Below are positions 23,058 to 31,032 of a DNA stretch of 55,877 nucleotides, piece by piece. Each line of letters starts with the position of its first letter. The first letter of the stretch is position 1. The DNA lies in the NCBI GenBank assembly GCA_017547525.1, contig JAFYPL010000029.1, positions 1 through 55,877 of the forward strand. Reading direction: 5' to 3'. Made by a program: the position numbers and the translations under genes. The notes beneath the pieces were generated by a model. That model made no database searches. It saw only the letters and a program-made list of their open reading frames with translations, and was not told where the DNA came from. The DNA is from Oscillospiraceae bacterium. Its GTDB lineage: Bacteria > Bacillota > Clostridia > Oscillospirales > Ruminococcaceae.

Positions 23058-24734
23058 ATGCCAAATATTCTTACCCTTAAAAAATCCAACTGTAAAAACT
23101 GTTACAAATGCATACGCTACTGCCCGGTAAAATCTATACGTTTTTCCGGCAATCAGGCATATATTATTGGTAACGAATGTATACTTTGCGGCCAGTGCTT
23201 TGTTGTTTGCCCGCAGGAAGCTAAAGAAATCAACAGCGAACTGGAAAAAGTAAAGGTATTTATTCAGGCCGGTGTACCGGTGGTGGTGAGCCTTGCACCA
23301 TCATTTGTGGCTAACTATAACGGCCGGGGCATCAATGCTATGTCCACGGCTCTTAAAAAGCTGGGCTTCCATTCAGTGGAAGAAACAGCCCTTGGTGCAA
23401 CTGTGGTTAAAAATGAATACGAAAGAATGCTGGCAGAAGATGACCGTGATGTGCTTATTTCCTCCTGCTGTCATTCCATTAACCTGCTTATCCAGAAGCA
23501 CTACCCACAGGCGCTGGAATACCTGGCAGATGTGGCTTCCCCAATGCAGGTTCACTGTCGTGATATCAAACTGCGCATGCCAGAAGCCAAAACTGTGTTT
23601 ATCGGCCCTTGCGTTGCCAAAAAGGACGAAGCCGAACATTACGCGGGTATAGTGGACGCTGTGCTTACTTTTGAAGAACTTTCAGCATGGCTTAAAGAAG
23701 AAAATATTGAAATTGTGCCGGAAGCTGAAGACACAAACACAGGCAAAGCCCGTTTCTTCCCAACCACAGGCGGTATTCTTAAAACCATGGCGCAGACCAT
23801 GCCGGGCTACACTTACATGGCTATTGACGGTGTGGAAAACTGCAAACTGGCAATTAAGGATATTATTGATGGCAAGGTACATAAATGCTTTATTGAAATG
23901 TCTGCCTGCCCAGGCAGCTGTGTTGGCGGTCCTATTATGGAAAAATATCATCATTCTTCCATTAAAGACACTATTGCCGTAAACAGCTATGCAGGCGAAA
24001 AGGACTTTGATGTAGAACAGCCAAGTCCGTCAGAACTTAAAAAGAACTTTGAATATATTGAACAGCGTGGTATCCGCCCGGGCGAAAGCGAAATTATGGC
24101 TATTATGCGCCAGATGGGTAAATTCAAACCATCACAGGAACTTAACTGCGGTTCCTGCGGTTACAACACCTGCCGTGAAAAAGCTGTTGCAATCTGGCAG
24201 GGCAAGGCAGAAGTTTCTATGTGTATGCCTTTCCTTAAAGATAAAGCCGAAAGCTTTTCTGACAATATTGTTAAAAACTCTCCAAACGGCCTTATTGTTC
24301 TCAACGACCGTCTGGAAGTACAGCAGATTAACGAAGCTGCAAGAAAAATTATAAATATCCGCAATGCCAGCGATATTCTTGGCGATAAGGTTGTGCGTGT
24401 TCTTGACCCTACCGATTTTATGAAAGTGCTTACAACCGGTAAGGAAATAAGAAACCAGCGTGTATATCTGGCAGAATACAACCGCTATGTGGAACAGACA
24501 ATCTTCCTTGACAGGGAATCCAACCTTGTTATCGGTATTATGACCGACGTTACAGAAGATGAAACCCAGCGCAGACGTAAAGAAGCCATCAGCCGCCAGA
24601 CTGTGGAAGTTGCCGACCAGGTGGTAGATAAACAGATGCGCATTGTACAGGAAATTGCCTACCTGCTGGGCGAAACAGCTGCCGAAACCAAAATTGCTCT
24701 CAGTAAACTTAAGGAGTCTATATCAAATGAATGA
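23058..24734 (+). CDS. Sensory-type [FeFe]-hydrogenase homologue with PAS domain (HydS-like)
   Basis: 558 residues. Two [4Fe-4S] ferredoxin motifs (CKNCYKCIRYCP, residues 12-23; CILCGQCFVVCP, about 42-53), then the hydrogenase H-cluster domain with ISSCCHSINLL, FIGPCVAKKDEAEHY and EMSACPGSCVGGP, a [4Fe-4S] four-Cys domain (NCGSCGYNTCREKA...CMPF, about 360-395), and a PAS domain (NGLIVLNDRLEVQQINEAARKI, about 410-500). The PAS end and the missing extended TSCCP motif fit the sensory group C, thought to sense H2 or redox state rather than turn over H2 fast. The next gene, a SpoIIE phosphatase, overlaps by eight bases and is the probable output. Confidence 0.88.
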   Translation: MPNILTLKKSNCKNCYKCIRYCPVKSIRFSGNQAYIIGNECILCGQCFVVCPQEAKEINSELEKVKVFIQAGVPVVVSLAPSFVANYNGRGINAMSTALKKLGFHSVEETALGATVVKNEYERMLAEDDRDVLISSCCHSINLLIQKHYPQALEYLADVASPMQVHCRDIKLRMPEAKTVFIGPCVAKKDEAEHYAGIVDAVLTFEELSAWLKEENIEIVPEAEDTNTGKARFFPTTGGILKTMAQTMPGYTYMAIDGVENCKLAIKDIIDGKVHKCFIEMSACPGSCVGGPIMEKYHHSSIKDTIAVNSYAGEKDFDVEQPSPSELKKNFEYIEQRGIRPGESEIMAIMRQMGKFKPSQELNCGSCGYNTCREKAVAIWQGKAEVSMCMPFLKDKAESFSDNIVKNSPNGLIVLNDRLEVQQINEAARKIINIRNASDILGDKVVRVLDPTDFMKVLTTGKEIRNQRVYLAEYNRYVEQTIFLDRESNLVIGIMTDVTEDETQRRRKEAISRQTVEVADQVVDKQMRIVQEIAYLLGETAAETKIALSKLKESISNE

Positions 24735-25899
24735 TTTATGTGCAGATATCGGCTATAAAAGTATAAACCACGTTGGCGAACAGCTTTGTGGCGACCACGT
24801 GGAAATGGTGGAAGCCGAAGACGGCTCCACAATAATCGTTCTTTCCGACGGTCTGGGCAGTGGGGTAAAGGCAAGTATTCTTTCTACCCTTACATCTAAA
24901 ATTATCTCCACAATGATGGCGGCAGGTCTGCCTATTGAAGACTGCGTTGCCACCATTGCCGACACTTTGCCGGTTTGTTCACTGCGCGGGGTGGCATATT
25001 CTACCTTTACTATCATGCGCATTATTGATAATCAGGCCTGCGAAATTTTCCAGTACGATAACCCACATGTGGTTGTTATCCGCAACGAAAAAAACTACGA
25101 TTACCCTAAAACCGAAATGAACATAGGCGGCAAGCGTGTGTATAAATCGGTTATTCCACTGCAGGAAAATGATATTTTCGTGGCCATGAGCGACGGTTGC
25201 CCACATGCCGGCATAGGCACAGCCTATAACTTTGGCTGGAAAAGGGAAGATATTATTGAATTTTTAGAAACTATGGCACCTGCCGGCTACACAGCCAAAA
25301 ACCTTTCTACCATACTGGTGGACGAATGCAACCGCCTTTATGGTGGCCGGCCGGGGGACGACGCCACAGCCTGCATTGTACGTATAAGAAAACGTGTACC
25401 TATGAACATGCTGTTTGGTCCGCCAAGCCACCGTGATGACGCCAACCGTATGATGAACCTTTTCTTCTCCAAAGAAGGCAAGCATATTGTATGCGGCGGC
25501 ACCACATCATCAATCGTTTCAAAATATCTGGGCAAACCTGTAAGGGCTTCCCTCAGCTTTGAACGGTCAGATGTACCACCAACTGCCGAAATTGAAGGTG
25601 TTGACCTTGTTACCGAAGGTGTTATCACCGTAAACAAAGTGGTGGAATACGCCCGTGACTATCTGGGCGAAAACAAATATTACGAACACTGGAACTTCAA
25701 AAAAGACGGCGCTTCACTTATAAGCCGCCTGCTGTTTGAAGAGGCCACCGATATTAACTTCTACGTTGGCAAGGCCATTAACCCAGCCCACCAGAACCCG
25801 GACCTGCCAATTAACTTCAACATTAAAATGAATCTGGTAGAAGAACTTTCAAAATCTCTGCGCCTTATGGGTAAGCGCATTAAAGTAAGCTATTTTTAA
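24727..25899 (+). CDS. SpoIIE family PP2C-type protein phosphatase
   Basis: 390 residues. TIIVLSDGLGSGVKASILS, VAMSDGCPHAGIG and GRPGDDATACIVRI are the metal-binding motifs of the PPM/SpoIIE fold. About 120 C-terminal residues after 270 (FGPPSHRDDANRMM to the end) form an extra domain without known function. The N-terminus lacks the membrane segments of true SpoIIE, so this is a cytosolic signalling phosphatase. ATG 24,727 has AAGGAG 11 bases upstream and overlaps the HydS-like gene, which suggests that hydrogenase-PAS sensing controls dephosphorylation of an unknown target. Confidence 0.88.
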   Translation: MNDLCADIGYKSINHVGEQLCGDHVEMVEAEDGSTIIVLSDGLGSGVKASILSTLTSKIISTMMAAGLPIEDCVATIADTLPVCSLRGVAYSTFTIMRIIDNQACEIFQYDNPHVVVIRNEKNYDYPKTEMNIGGKRVYKSVIPLQENDIFVAMSDGCPHAGIGTAYNFGWKREDIIEFLETMAPAGYTAKNLSTILVDECNRLYGGRPGDDATACIVRIRKRVPMNMLFGPPSHRDDANRMMNLFFSKEGKHIVCGGTTSSIVSKYLGKPVRASLSFERSDVPPTAEIEGVDLVTEGVITVNKVVEYARDYLGENKYYEHWNFKKDGASLISRLLFEEATDINFYVGKAINPAHQNPDLPINFNIKMNLVEELSKSLRLMGKRIKVSYF

Positions 25900-25910
25900 A
25901 GGAGACCACT

Positions 25911-27359
25911 ATGGAAAAGTTTGATAAAAAAGTAGTGCGTAAATTTGACACCAAGGTGCAGTACCTTAAATACAAGGTGTTAAGGGAAGTTGCCCGCCAC
26001 GCATGGGACGATACCCTTGCAAAAAATGTAATGGATATTCCAAAAAACATTGTACCGGGCAAACAGCCAACAATGCGTTGCTGTATTTATAAAGAAAGGG
26101 CAATCCTTGGCGAAAGGGTAAAAATCGCCATGGGTGGCGACCCGGATAACAAAAATATTATTCAGGTTATTGATATTGCCTGCGACGAATGCCCTGCAGC
26201 CGGTTACGAAGTTACCGACTCCTGCCGTGGCTGTCTTGCCAACCGTTGCGAAGACGTTTGCCCACGCGGTGCAATCTCCTTCGACCACAACCACGTGGCA
26301 CATATAGATAAATCCAAGTGTGTGGAATGCGGTAAATGTGCACAGGTTTGCCCATATTCCGCTATTGTAAACCGCAAACGTCCATGCCAGATTGCATGTA
26401 AGGTAAAGGCTATTTCTATTAACGAAGAACAGGCAGCTATTATTGACGAAGAAAAATGCACATCCTGCGGTGCCTGTGTTTACCGGTGCCCATTCGGTGC
26501 TATTTCCGACAAATCCTATATTCTGGACGTAATCGACCTTATCAAGCAAAGCGAGAACAGCAAAAAGTTCAAAGTTTACGCAGTTGTTGCACCATCAGTT
26601 TCCAGCCAGTTCTCCTACGCAAAACTGGGTCAGGTTATTACCGGCCTTAAAGAACTGGGCTTCCATACAGTTGTTGAAGCCGCCCTTGGTGCTGATCTTG
26701 TTGCCATGAGCGAAGCAAAAGAACTTACTGAAAAAGGCTTCCTTACAAGTAGCTGTTGTCCGGCATTTGTTTCATATGTGAAATCTGAATTCCCAGATCT
26801 GGTACAGCATATTTCCCATAACCTTTCCCCAATGGTGGAAATTTCCAAGTACATCAAAAAGACAGACCCAACAGCAAAAACAGTGTTCATTGGACCATGT
26901 ACTGCAAAAAAAGCAGAAGCCCAGCTGGAAAGTGCAAAACCTTATGTGGACAGCGTGCTGACCTTTGAAGAACTGCAGGCACTGTTTGACAGTAAAAGTA
27001 TGGATATTACTACGCTGGAAGAAGGCGTGCTGGACAATGCTTCCTACTTTGGCCGTATATTTGCCCGCAGCGGCGGCCTTTCCGATGCTGTTGTGCAGGC
27101 ACTTAAAGAACAGGGACTGGAAGACTTCACACTGAAAGCTATTGCATGCAATGGCATTGAAGAATGTCGTCTTGCCTTGCTTAAAAAGCGCAAAGGCGTG
27201 CTGGATGCCAACTTTATTGAAGGTATGGCATGTATCGGCGGCTGCATCGGCGGTGCAGGCTGTCTTACACATGGTGTAAAAGATAAAGCAGAAGTAGACA
27301 AATATGGCAAAGAAGCTATGGAAAAAACTATTTCCGAAGCTATTTCTCTTATAAAATAA
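25911..27359 (+). CDS. Monomeric [FeFe]-hydrogenase, group B type
   Basis: 482 residues. [4Fe-4S] motifs CRGCLANRCEDVCP, CVECGKCAQVCP and CTSCGACVYRCP at about residues 120-200, then the H-cluster domain with TSSCCPAFVSYVKSEFP (L1), FIGPCTAKKAEAQ (L2) and EGMACIGGCIGGAGCL (L3), all four H-cluster cysteines present. The layout matches group B enzymes of Clostridia. Expected to catalyse H2 oxidation or proton reduction with ferredoxin; direction in vivo is unknown. Last gene of the operon, 11 bases after the phosphatase. Confidence 0.9.
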   Translation: MEKFDKKVVRKFDTKVQYLKYKVLREVARHAWDDTLAKNVMDIPKNIVPGKQPTMRCCIYKERAILGERVKIAMGGDPDNKNIIQVIDIACDECPAAGYEVTDSCRGCLANRCEDVCPRGAISFDHNHVAHIDKSKCVECGKCAQVCPYSAIVNRKRPCQIACKVKAISINEEQAAIIDEEKCTSCGACVYRCPFGAISDKSYILDVIDLIKQSENSKKFKVYAVVAPSVSSQFSYAKLGQVITGLKELGFHTVVEAALGADLVAMSEAKELTEKGFLTSSCCPAFVSYVKSEFPDLVQHISHNLSPMVEISKYIKKTDPTAKTVFIGPCTAKKAEAQLESAKPYVDSVLTFEELQALFDSKSMDITTLEEGVLDNASYFGRIFARSGGLSDAVVQALKEQGLEDFTLKAIACNGIEECRLALLKKRKGVLDANFIEGMACIGGCIGGAGCLTHGVKDKAEVDKYGKEAMEKTISEAISLIK

Positions 27360-27367
27360 CAACTTAT

Positions 27368-27398
27368 AAAAAGGTACGGCACATTGCCGTACCTTTTC
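27368..27398 (+). terminator. Terminator of the hydrogenase operon
   Basis: AAAAGGTACGGCA-CAT-TGCCGTACCTTTT right after the stop. Confidence 0.85.
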
Positions 27399-27490
27399 TT
27401 GTTTACTTTGAGTATGTATGGTAATATATTGGTATAGAGTACTGTAAAATAAGTATAAACTGCAGCAAAATATCAGTGGAGGATTATATT

Positions 27491-27904
27491 ATGACAGCAA
27501 GAGAACTTCTGGACGAGGCTATAAAAGCCAGAGAAAAATCATATTCACCTTATTCAAATTTTCAGGTAGGTGCAGCACTGGAAACAAAGGATGGTAAAAT
27601 CTACCACGGCTGTAATATAGAAAACGCGGCCTATTCACCAACCAACTGTGCCGAACGCACCGCTTTTTTTCGCGCTATTTACGAAGGGGAAAGACAATTT
27701 GCAAGAATTGCTATCGTAGGCGCACCAAAGGGGAAAAGTACCGATATTTTAACAGCACCATGCGGCGTGTGCCGTCAGGTTATGGCTGAATTCTGCGACG
27801 CTGAAACATTTGTTATCATTATGCCAGACGGCAAAGGCGGCATTGTAGAAATGTTGCTTAAAGACATGTTGCCATATGGCTTCAGCCCCGAAAATCTTAA
27901 ATAA
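27491..27904 (+). CDS. cdd: Cytidine deaminase
   Basis: 137 residues, the homotetrameric length. Deaminates cytidine and deoxycytidine to uridine and deoxyuridine. YSPYSNFQVGAAL, CNIENAAYSPTNCAERTAFF (zinc Cys and catalytic Glu) and APCGVCRQVM (two zinc Cys) are complete. ATG 27,491 follows TGGAGG; the in-frame GTG 15 bases earlier overlaps that site and is rejected. Monocistronic. Confidence 0.95.
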   Translation: MTARELLDEAIKAREKSYSPYSNFQVGAALETKDGKIYHGCNIENAAYSPTNCAERTAFFRAIYEGERQFARIAIVGAPKGKSTDILTAPCGVCRQVMAEFCDAETFVIIMPDGKGGIVEMLLKDMLPYGFSPENLK

Positions 27905-27907
27905 TTT

Positions 27908-27938
27908 AAAAAAGCTCACCTTATGGTGAGCTTTTGTT
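27908..27938. terminator. Bidirectional terminator
   Basis: AAAAGCTCACC-TTAT-GGTGAGCTTTTG between cdd and srtB. Confidence 0.82.
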
Positions 27939-27946
27939 TTGTGTCA

Positions 27947-28738
27947 CTATTTCATTATTTCATTGCCGCTGGCATCATAGCGCTTTGCGGGTGACTGGGA
28001 TATTTTTCTTGCTATCAGCACACAGCGCCCGTCAGTCATTGTGTACTCACAGGTAGACAGTGTCAGTAACTCATCACCATATTCGGCACTCACTCCGGTT
28101 TCGTAAGGTGCAGCAGATTTGGCATACCGGATAAAGGCGTTGAAATCTTCTTCAGTTTCGAAATCTACATTTTCATAAAATGCAGTACCCTCTGTCCGCA
28201 CATCAATTTTCAGCACGCATATAACTTCATATCTGCTGAATGAATCCAGAGTGTCAAATCTGATATAACGGTGATTTTCATAGTAGTCAGGATCCATATA
28301 GTATTCTACAGCGCTGAACATAGTACCGTCTTTCATATTGTGACTGTATACTATTATATTATCACTTTCATTCAGAGTGCATCTGTAGTCTATAAATGGT
28401 ACACCATGAAAATTATATTTTTTTGTAAAATCACGGCGCAGATAATATTCAGGCTCATTTTTTGTCTGCATTACAGGATAATTCAGCAGTGAATCATCTA
28501 TTGTTATCCATGCAACAAAGTCGTTGTTTTCATTATATATCGGCATATATTTTTCAGTTGCAGTTACAGTGGTTATATCTTCTTCGAGCTCCAATGGTCG
28601 GTTCGCTATGTTTTCCAGCTGTTCGAACTGCTGATGGCTTTCTTTGCTGTCTTTCCATTCGCTGTATAGTTTGTAGCCGGAAAAACACATTACGCACAAT
28701 AAAATTATAATCAATATATCTGTAAGTTTTCGCTTCAT
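27947..28738 (-). CDS. srtB: Class B sortase
   Basis: 263 residues. One N-terminal membrane segment (about 8-25) as signal anchor, then the sortase beta barrel. Catalytic residues are visible: His in NIIVYSHNMKDGTMF, Cys in LLTLSTCEYT and Arg in DGRCVLIARK. Class B sortases link proteins with NPQTN-like sorting signals to peptidoglycan or build pili. No sorted substrate is encoded in the window. Confidence 0.92.
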   Translation of the reverse strand: MKRKLTDILIIILLCVMCFSGYKLYSEWKDSKESHQQFEQLENIANRPLELEEDITTVTATEKYMPIYNENNDFVAWITIDDSLLNYPVMQTKNEPEYYLRRDFTKKYNFHGVPFIDYRCTLNESDNIIVYSHNMKDGTMFSAVEYYMDPDYYENHRYIRFDTLDSFSRYEVICVLKIDVRTEGTAFYENVDFETEEDFNAFIRYAKSAAPYETGVSAEYGDELLTLSTCEYTMTDGRCVLIARKISQSPAKRYDASGNEIMK

Positions 28739-28796
28739 ATTTCACCTGTCAATAATTACTAACATATATTATAACTTATTGAATAGTTTATGACAA

Positions 28797-28826
28797 TAAA
28801 AAACATGGCAGCAATGCTGCCATGTT
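28797..28826 (-). terminator. Terminator of the dusB-yfbR-yfhO-tex operon
   Basis: AACATGGCAGC-ATT-GCTGCCATGTT followed on the minus strand by TTTTATTG. Confidence 0.82.
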
Positions 28827-28830
28827 CTGT

Positions 28831-31032
28831 TTATTTGGAAGGTTTGTTTTCTTTTGGTTTTCTCATAGTAAGAGAAATTCTTTTCTTTGCAGTATCCACG
28901 CTGAGAACCCACACATCTACAACATCCCCTACCTTCACTTCTTCGGAAGGATGCTTGATGTAGCGGTCACATATCTGGCTTAAATGCACCAGACCGTCCT
29001 GATGAACGCCGATATCCACAAATGCACCAAAGTCGATTACGTTTCTTACAGTACCCTTCAGCTGCATACCTGGTTTCAAGTCGTTCATGTCCAGTATATC
29101 TTCACGCAGCAATGGGCTTGGCAGGTCATCACGCATGTCTCTGCCCGGTTTGATAAGTTCAGATATAATGTCCTTCAGTGTAGGGATACCTGTATTCAGC
29201 TGTTCAGCCAGTTTACTGAGACCTATTTTTTCTGCGTCTTCAGCAAGATTTTTGATTTTTTCAGTGCCAATATCGTCAGGTGTGTAACCTACGGCAGACA
29301 GTAACTGTTTTGCGGCATCATAGCTTTCAGGGTGAACAGAAGATGAGTCCAGTTTATCTTTTGCACCAGGTATACGTAAGAAACCTGCACACAGCATGTA
29401 GGCTTTAGGCCCCAGTTTGCTTACTTTCATCAGCTGACTACGTTTTGTGAACCGGCCATTTTCCTGTCTGTATTCAACGATGTTTTTGGCTGTGGTTTTA
29501 TTCAGACCGGAAACTCTTTCCAGCAGTGGTGCGCTGGCAGTGTTCAGGTCTACACCTACAGTGTTTACACAGAACTCCACTACACCATCCAGGCTTTCTT
29601 CCAAACGTGCTTTAGGCATGTCGTGCTGGTACTGGCCTACGCCGATGGATTTAGGATCGATTTTTACCAGCTCAGCCAGTGGGTCCTGCAGACGGCGTGC
29701 TATAGAAACAGCACTTCTTAAAGAAACGTCAAATTCAGGGAATTCCGCGGCAGCCAGTTTGGAGGCAGAATAAACAGATGCACCGGCTTCATTTACTACA
29801 GCATAGCTGATTTTTTTATCCAGTTTTTTCAGCAGAGCTGCTACAAACATTTCAGTTTCTTTTGTTGCAGTACCATTGCCGATAGAAATAATGTCTACGT
29901 CATACTTTCTGATAAGTGTTGTCAGCTGTTTTTCAGCTAAATCTTTTTTGTGGTTTGGCAGTGTCATGTAAACAACACCTGTGTCCAGTACTTTACCTGT
30001 TTCATCCACGACAGCCATTTTACAGCCTGTACGGTAACCAGGGTCCAACGCCATACATATTTTACCTTTTACAGGAGGTACCAGCAGTAACTGGCGCAGG
30101 TTATCGCCAAACAGTTTTATTGCACCTTCATTGGCAATATCAGTCAGATTATTTCTGATTTCAGTGTCCAGAGAAGGATGAATCAGTCTTGTGTAACCAT
30201 CTGAGATAGCTTCCTTTACCACATCGGCACATTCGCCTTTACCGGTGATGTAGATTTTTTCAATCTCATTGATAGCGGCCTGTGTATCAACTGTGATGTT
30301 TACTTTCAGGAAATCTTCTTTTTCGCCACGGTTAAGTGCCAGTACACGGTGTGATGCGATTTTATTTACAGGCTGTGAGAATGCATAGTACTGTGTGTAC
30401 ACACTTTCTTTTTCCTCGTCGCCTTTACTTTCTACCAGACCAGTACGGTTATACAGTCTTTTCAGCACGGTACGCACCTGTGTATTGTCAGAAACATCTT
30501 CAGCTATAATATCCATTGCACCTTTCAGTGCATCTTCTGCAGTTGCCACACCTTTTTCTTCGTTTATGTACAGTGGCAGCAGCTCTGCCAGCACAGTTTT
30601 TTTGTTCTGTTCCAGAATTGTCTTTGCCAGCGGTTCCAAACCTTTTTCTTTGGCAATTGACGCCCTTGTTTTTCTCTTTGGTTTGAATGGGCGGTAGATA
30701 TCTTCCACTTCTGCCAGTGTGATTGCGTTTGAAATGGATTTTTCTATTTCGTCAGTCATTTTTTCCTGGCCGAGAATAGAGTTGTATACTTCTTGTTTTC
30801 TGCTGTCCAGATTGCGCAGATAGGCAACCCTGTCAGAAACATTTCTGATGGTCTGGTCATCCAGCTCACCTGTTTTTTCTTTTCTGTATCGGGCTATGAA
30901 CGGAATAGTAGCACCTTCATCCAGCAGTGCCACTGTGTTTTCTGCCTGCCATGGCTTAATGGAAAACTCTCTGGCCAGAACACTGTTCACGTCAGTCCGG
31001 AATACTTTTTCCTGCATAATTGTTTCGCTCAT
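28831..31032 (-). CDS. tex: RNA-binding transcription accessory protein Tex
   Basis: 733 residues. N-terminal helical region (GATIPFIARYRKEKTGELDD), YqgF-like RNase H fold (ALDPGYRTGCKMAVVDETGKV), helix-hairpin-helix repeats (VGVDLNTASAPLLERVSGLNK, LGPKAYMLCAGFLRI), and a C-terminal S1 domain (GMQLKGTVRNVIDFGAFVDIGVHQDGLVHLS). Binds RNA and works with RNA polymerase. Its start overlaps the yfhO stop (ATGA), so it is coupled to that gene. Confidence 0.95.
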   Translation of the reverse strand: MSETIMQEKVFRTDVNSVLAREFSIKPWQAENTVALLDEGATIPFIARYRKEKTGELDDQTIRNVSDRVAYLRNLDSRKQEVYNSILGQEKMTDEIEKSISNAITLAEVEDIYRPFKPKRKTRASIAKEKGLEPLAKTILEQNKKTVLAELLPLYINEEKGVATAEDALKGAMDIIAEDVSDNTQVRTVLKRLYNRTGLVESKGDEEKESVYTQYYAFSQPVNKIASHRVLALNRGEKEDFLKVNITVDTQAAINEIEKIYITGKGECADVVKEAISDGYTRLIHPSLDTEIRNNLTDIANEGAIKLFGDNLRQLLLVPPVKGKICMALDPGYRTGCKMAVVDETGKVLDTGVVYMTLPNHKKDLAEKQLTTLIRKYDVDIISIGNGTATKETEMFVAALLKKLDKKISYAVVNEAGASVYSASKLAAAEFPEFDVSLRSAVSIARRLQDPLAELVKIDPKSIGVGQYQHDMPKARLEESLDGVVEFCVNTVGVDLNTASAPLLERVSGLNKTTAKNIVEYRQENGRFTKRSQLMKVSKLGPKAYMLCAGFLRIPGAKDKLDSSSVHPESYDAAKQLLSAVGYTPDDIGTEKIKNLAEDAEKIGLSKLAEQLNTGIPTLKDIISELIKPGRDMRDDLPSPLLREDILDMNDLKPGMQLKGTVRNVIDFGAFVDIGVHQDGLVHLSQICDRYIKHPSEEVKVGDVVDVWVLSVDTAKKRISLTMRKPKENKPSK

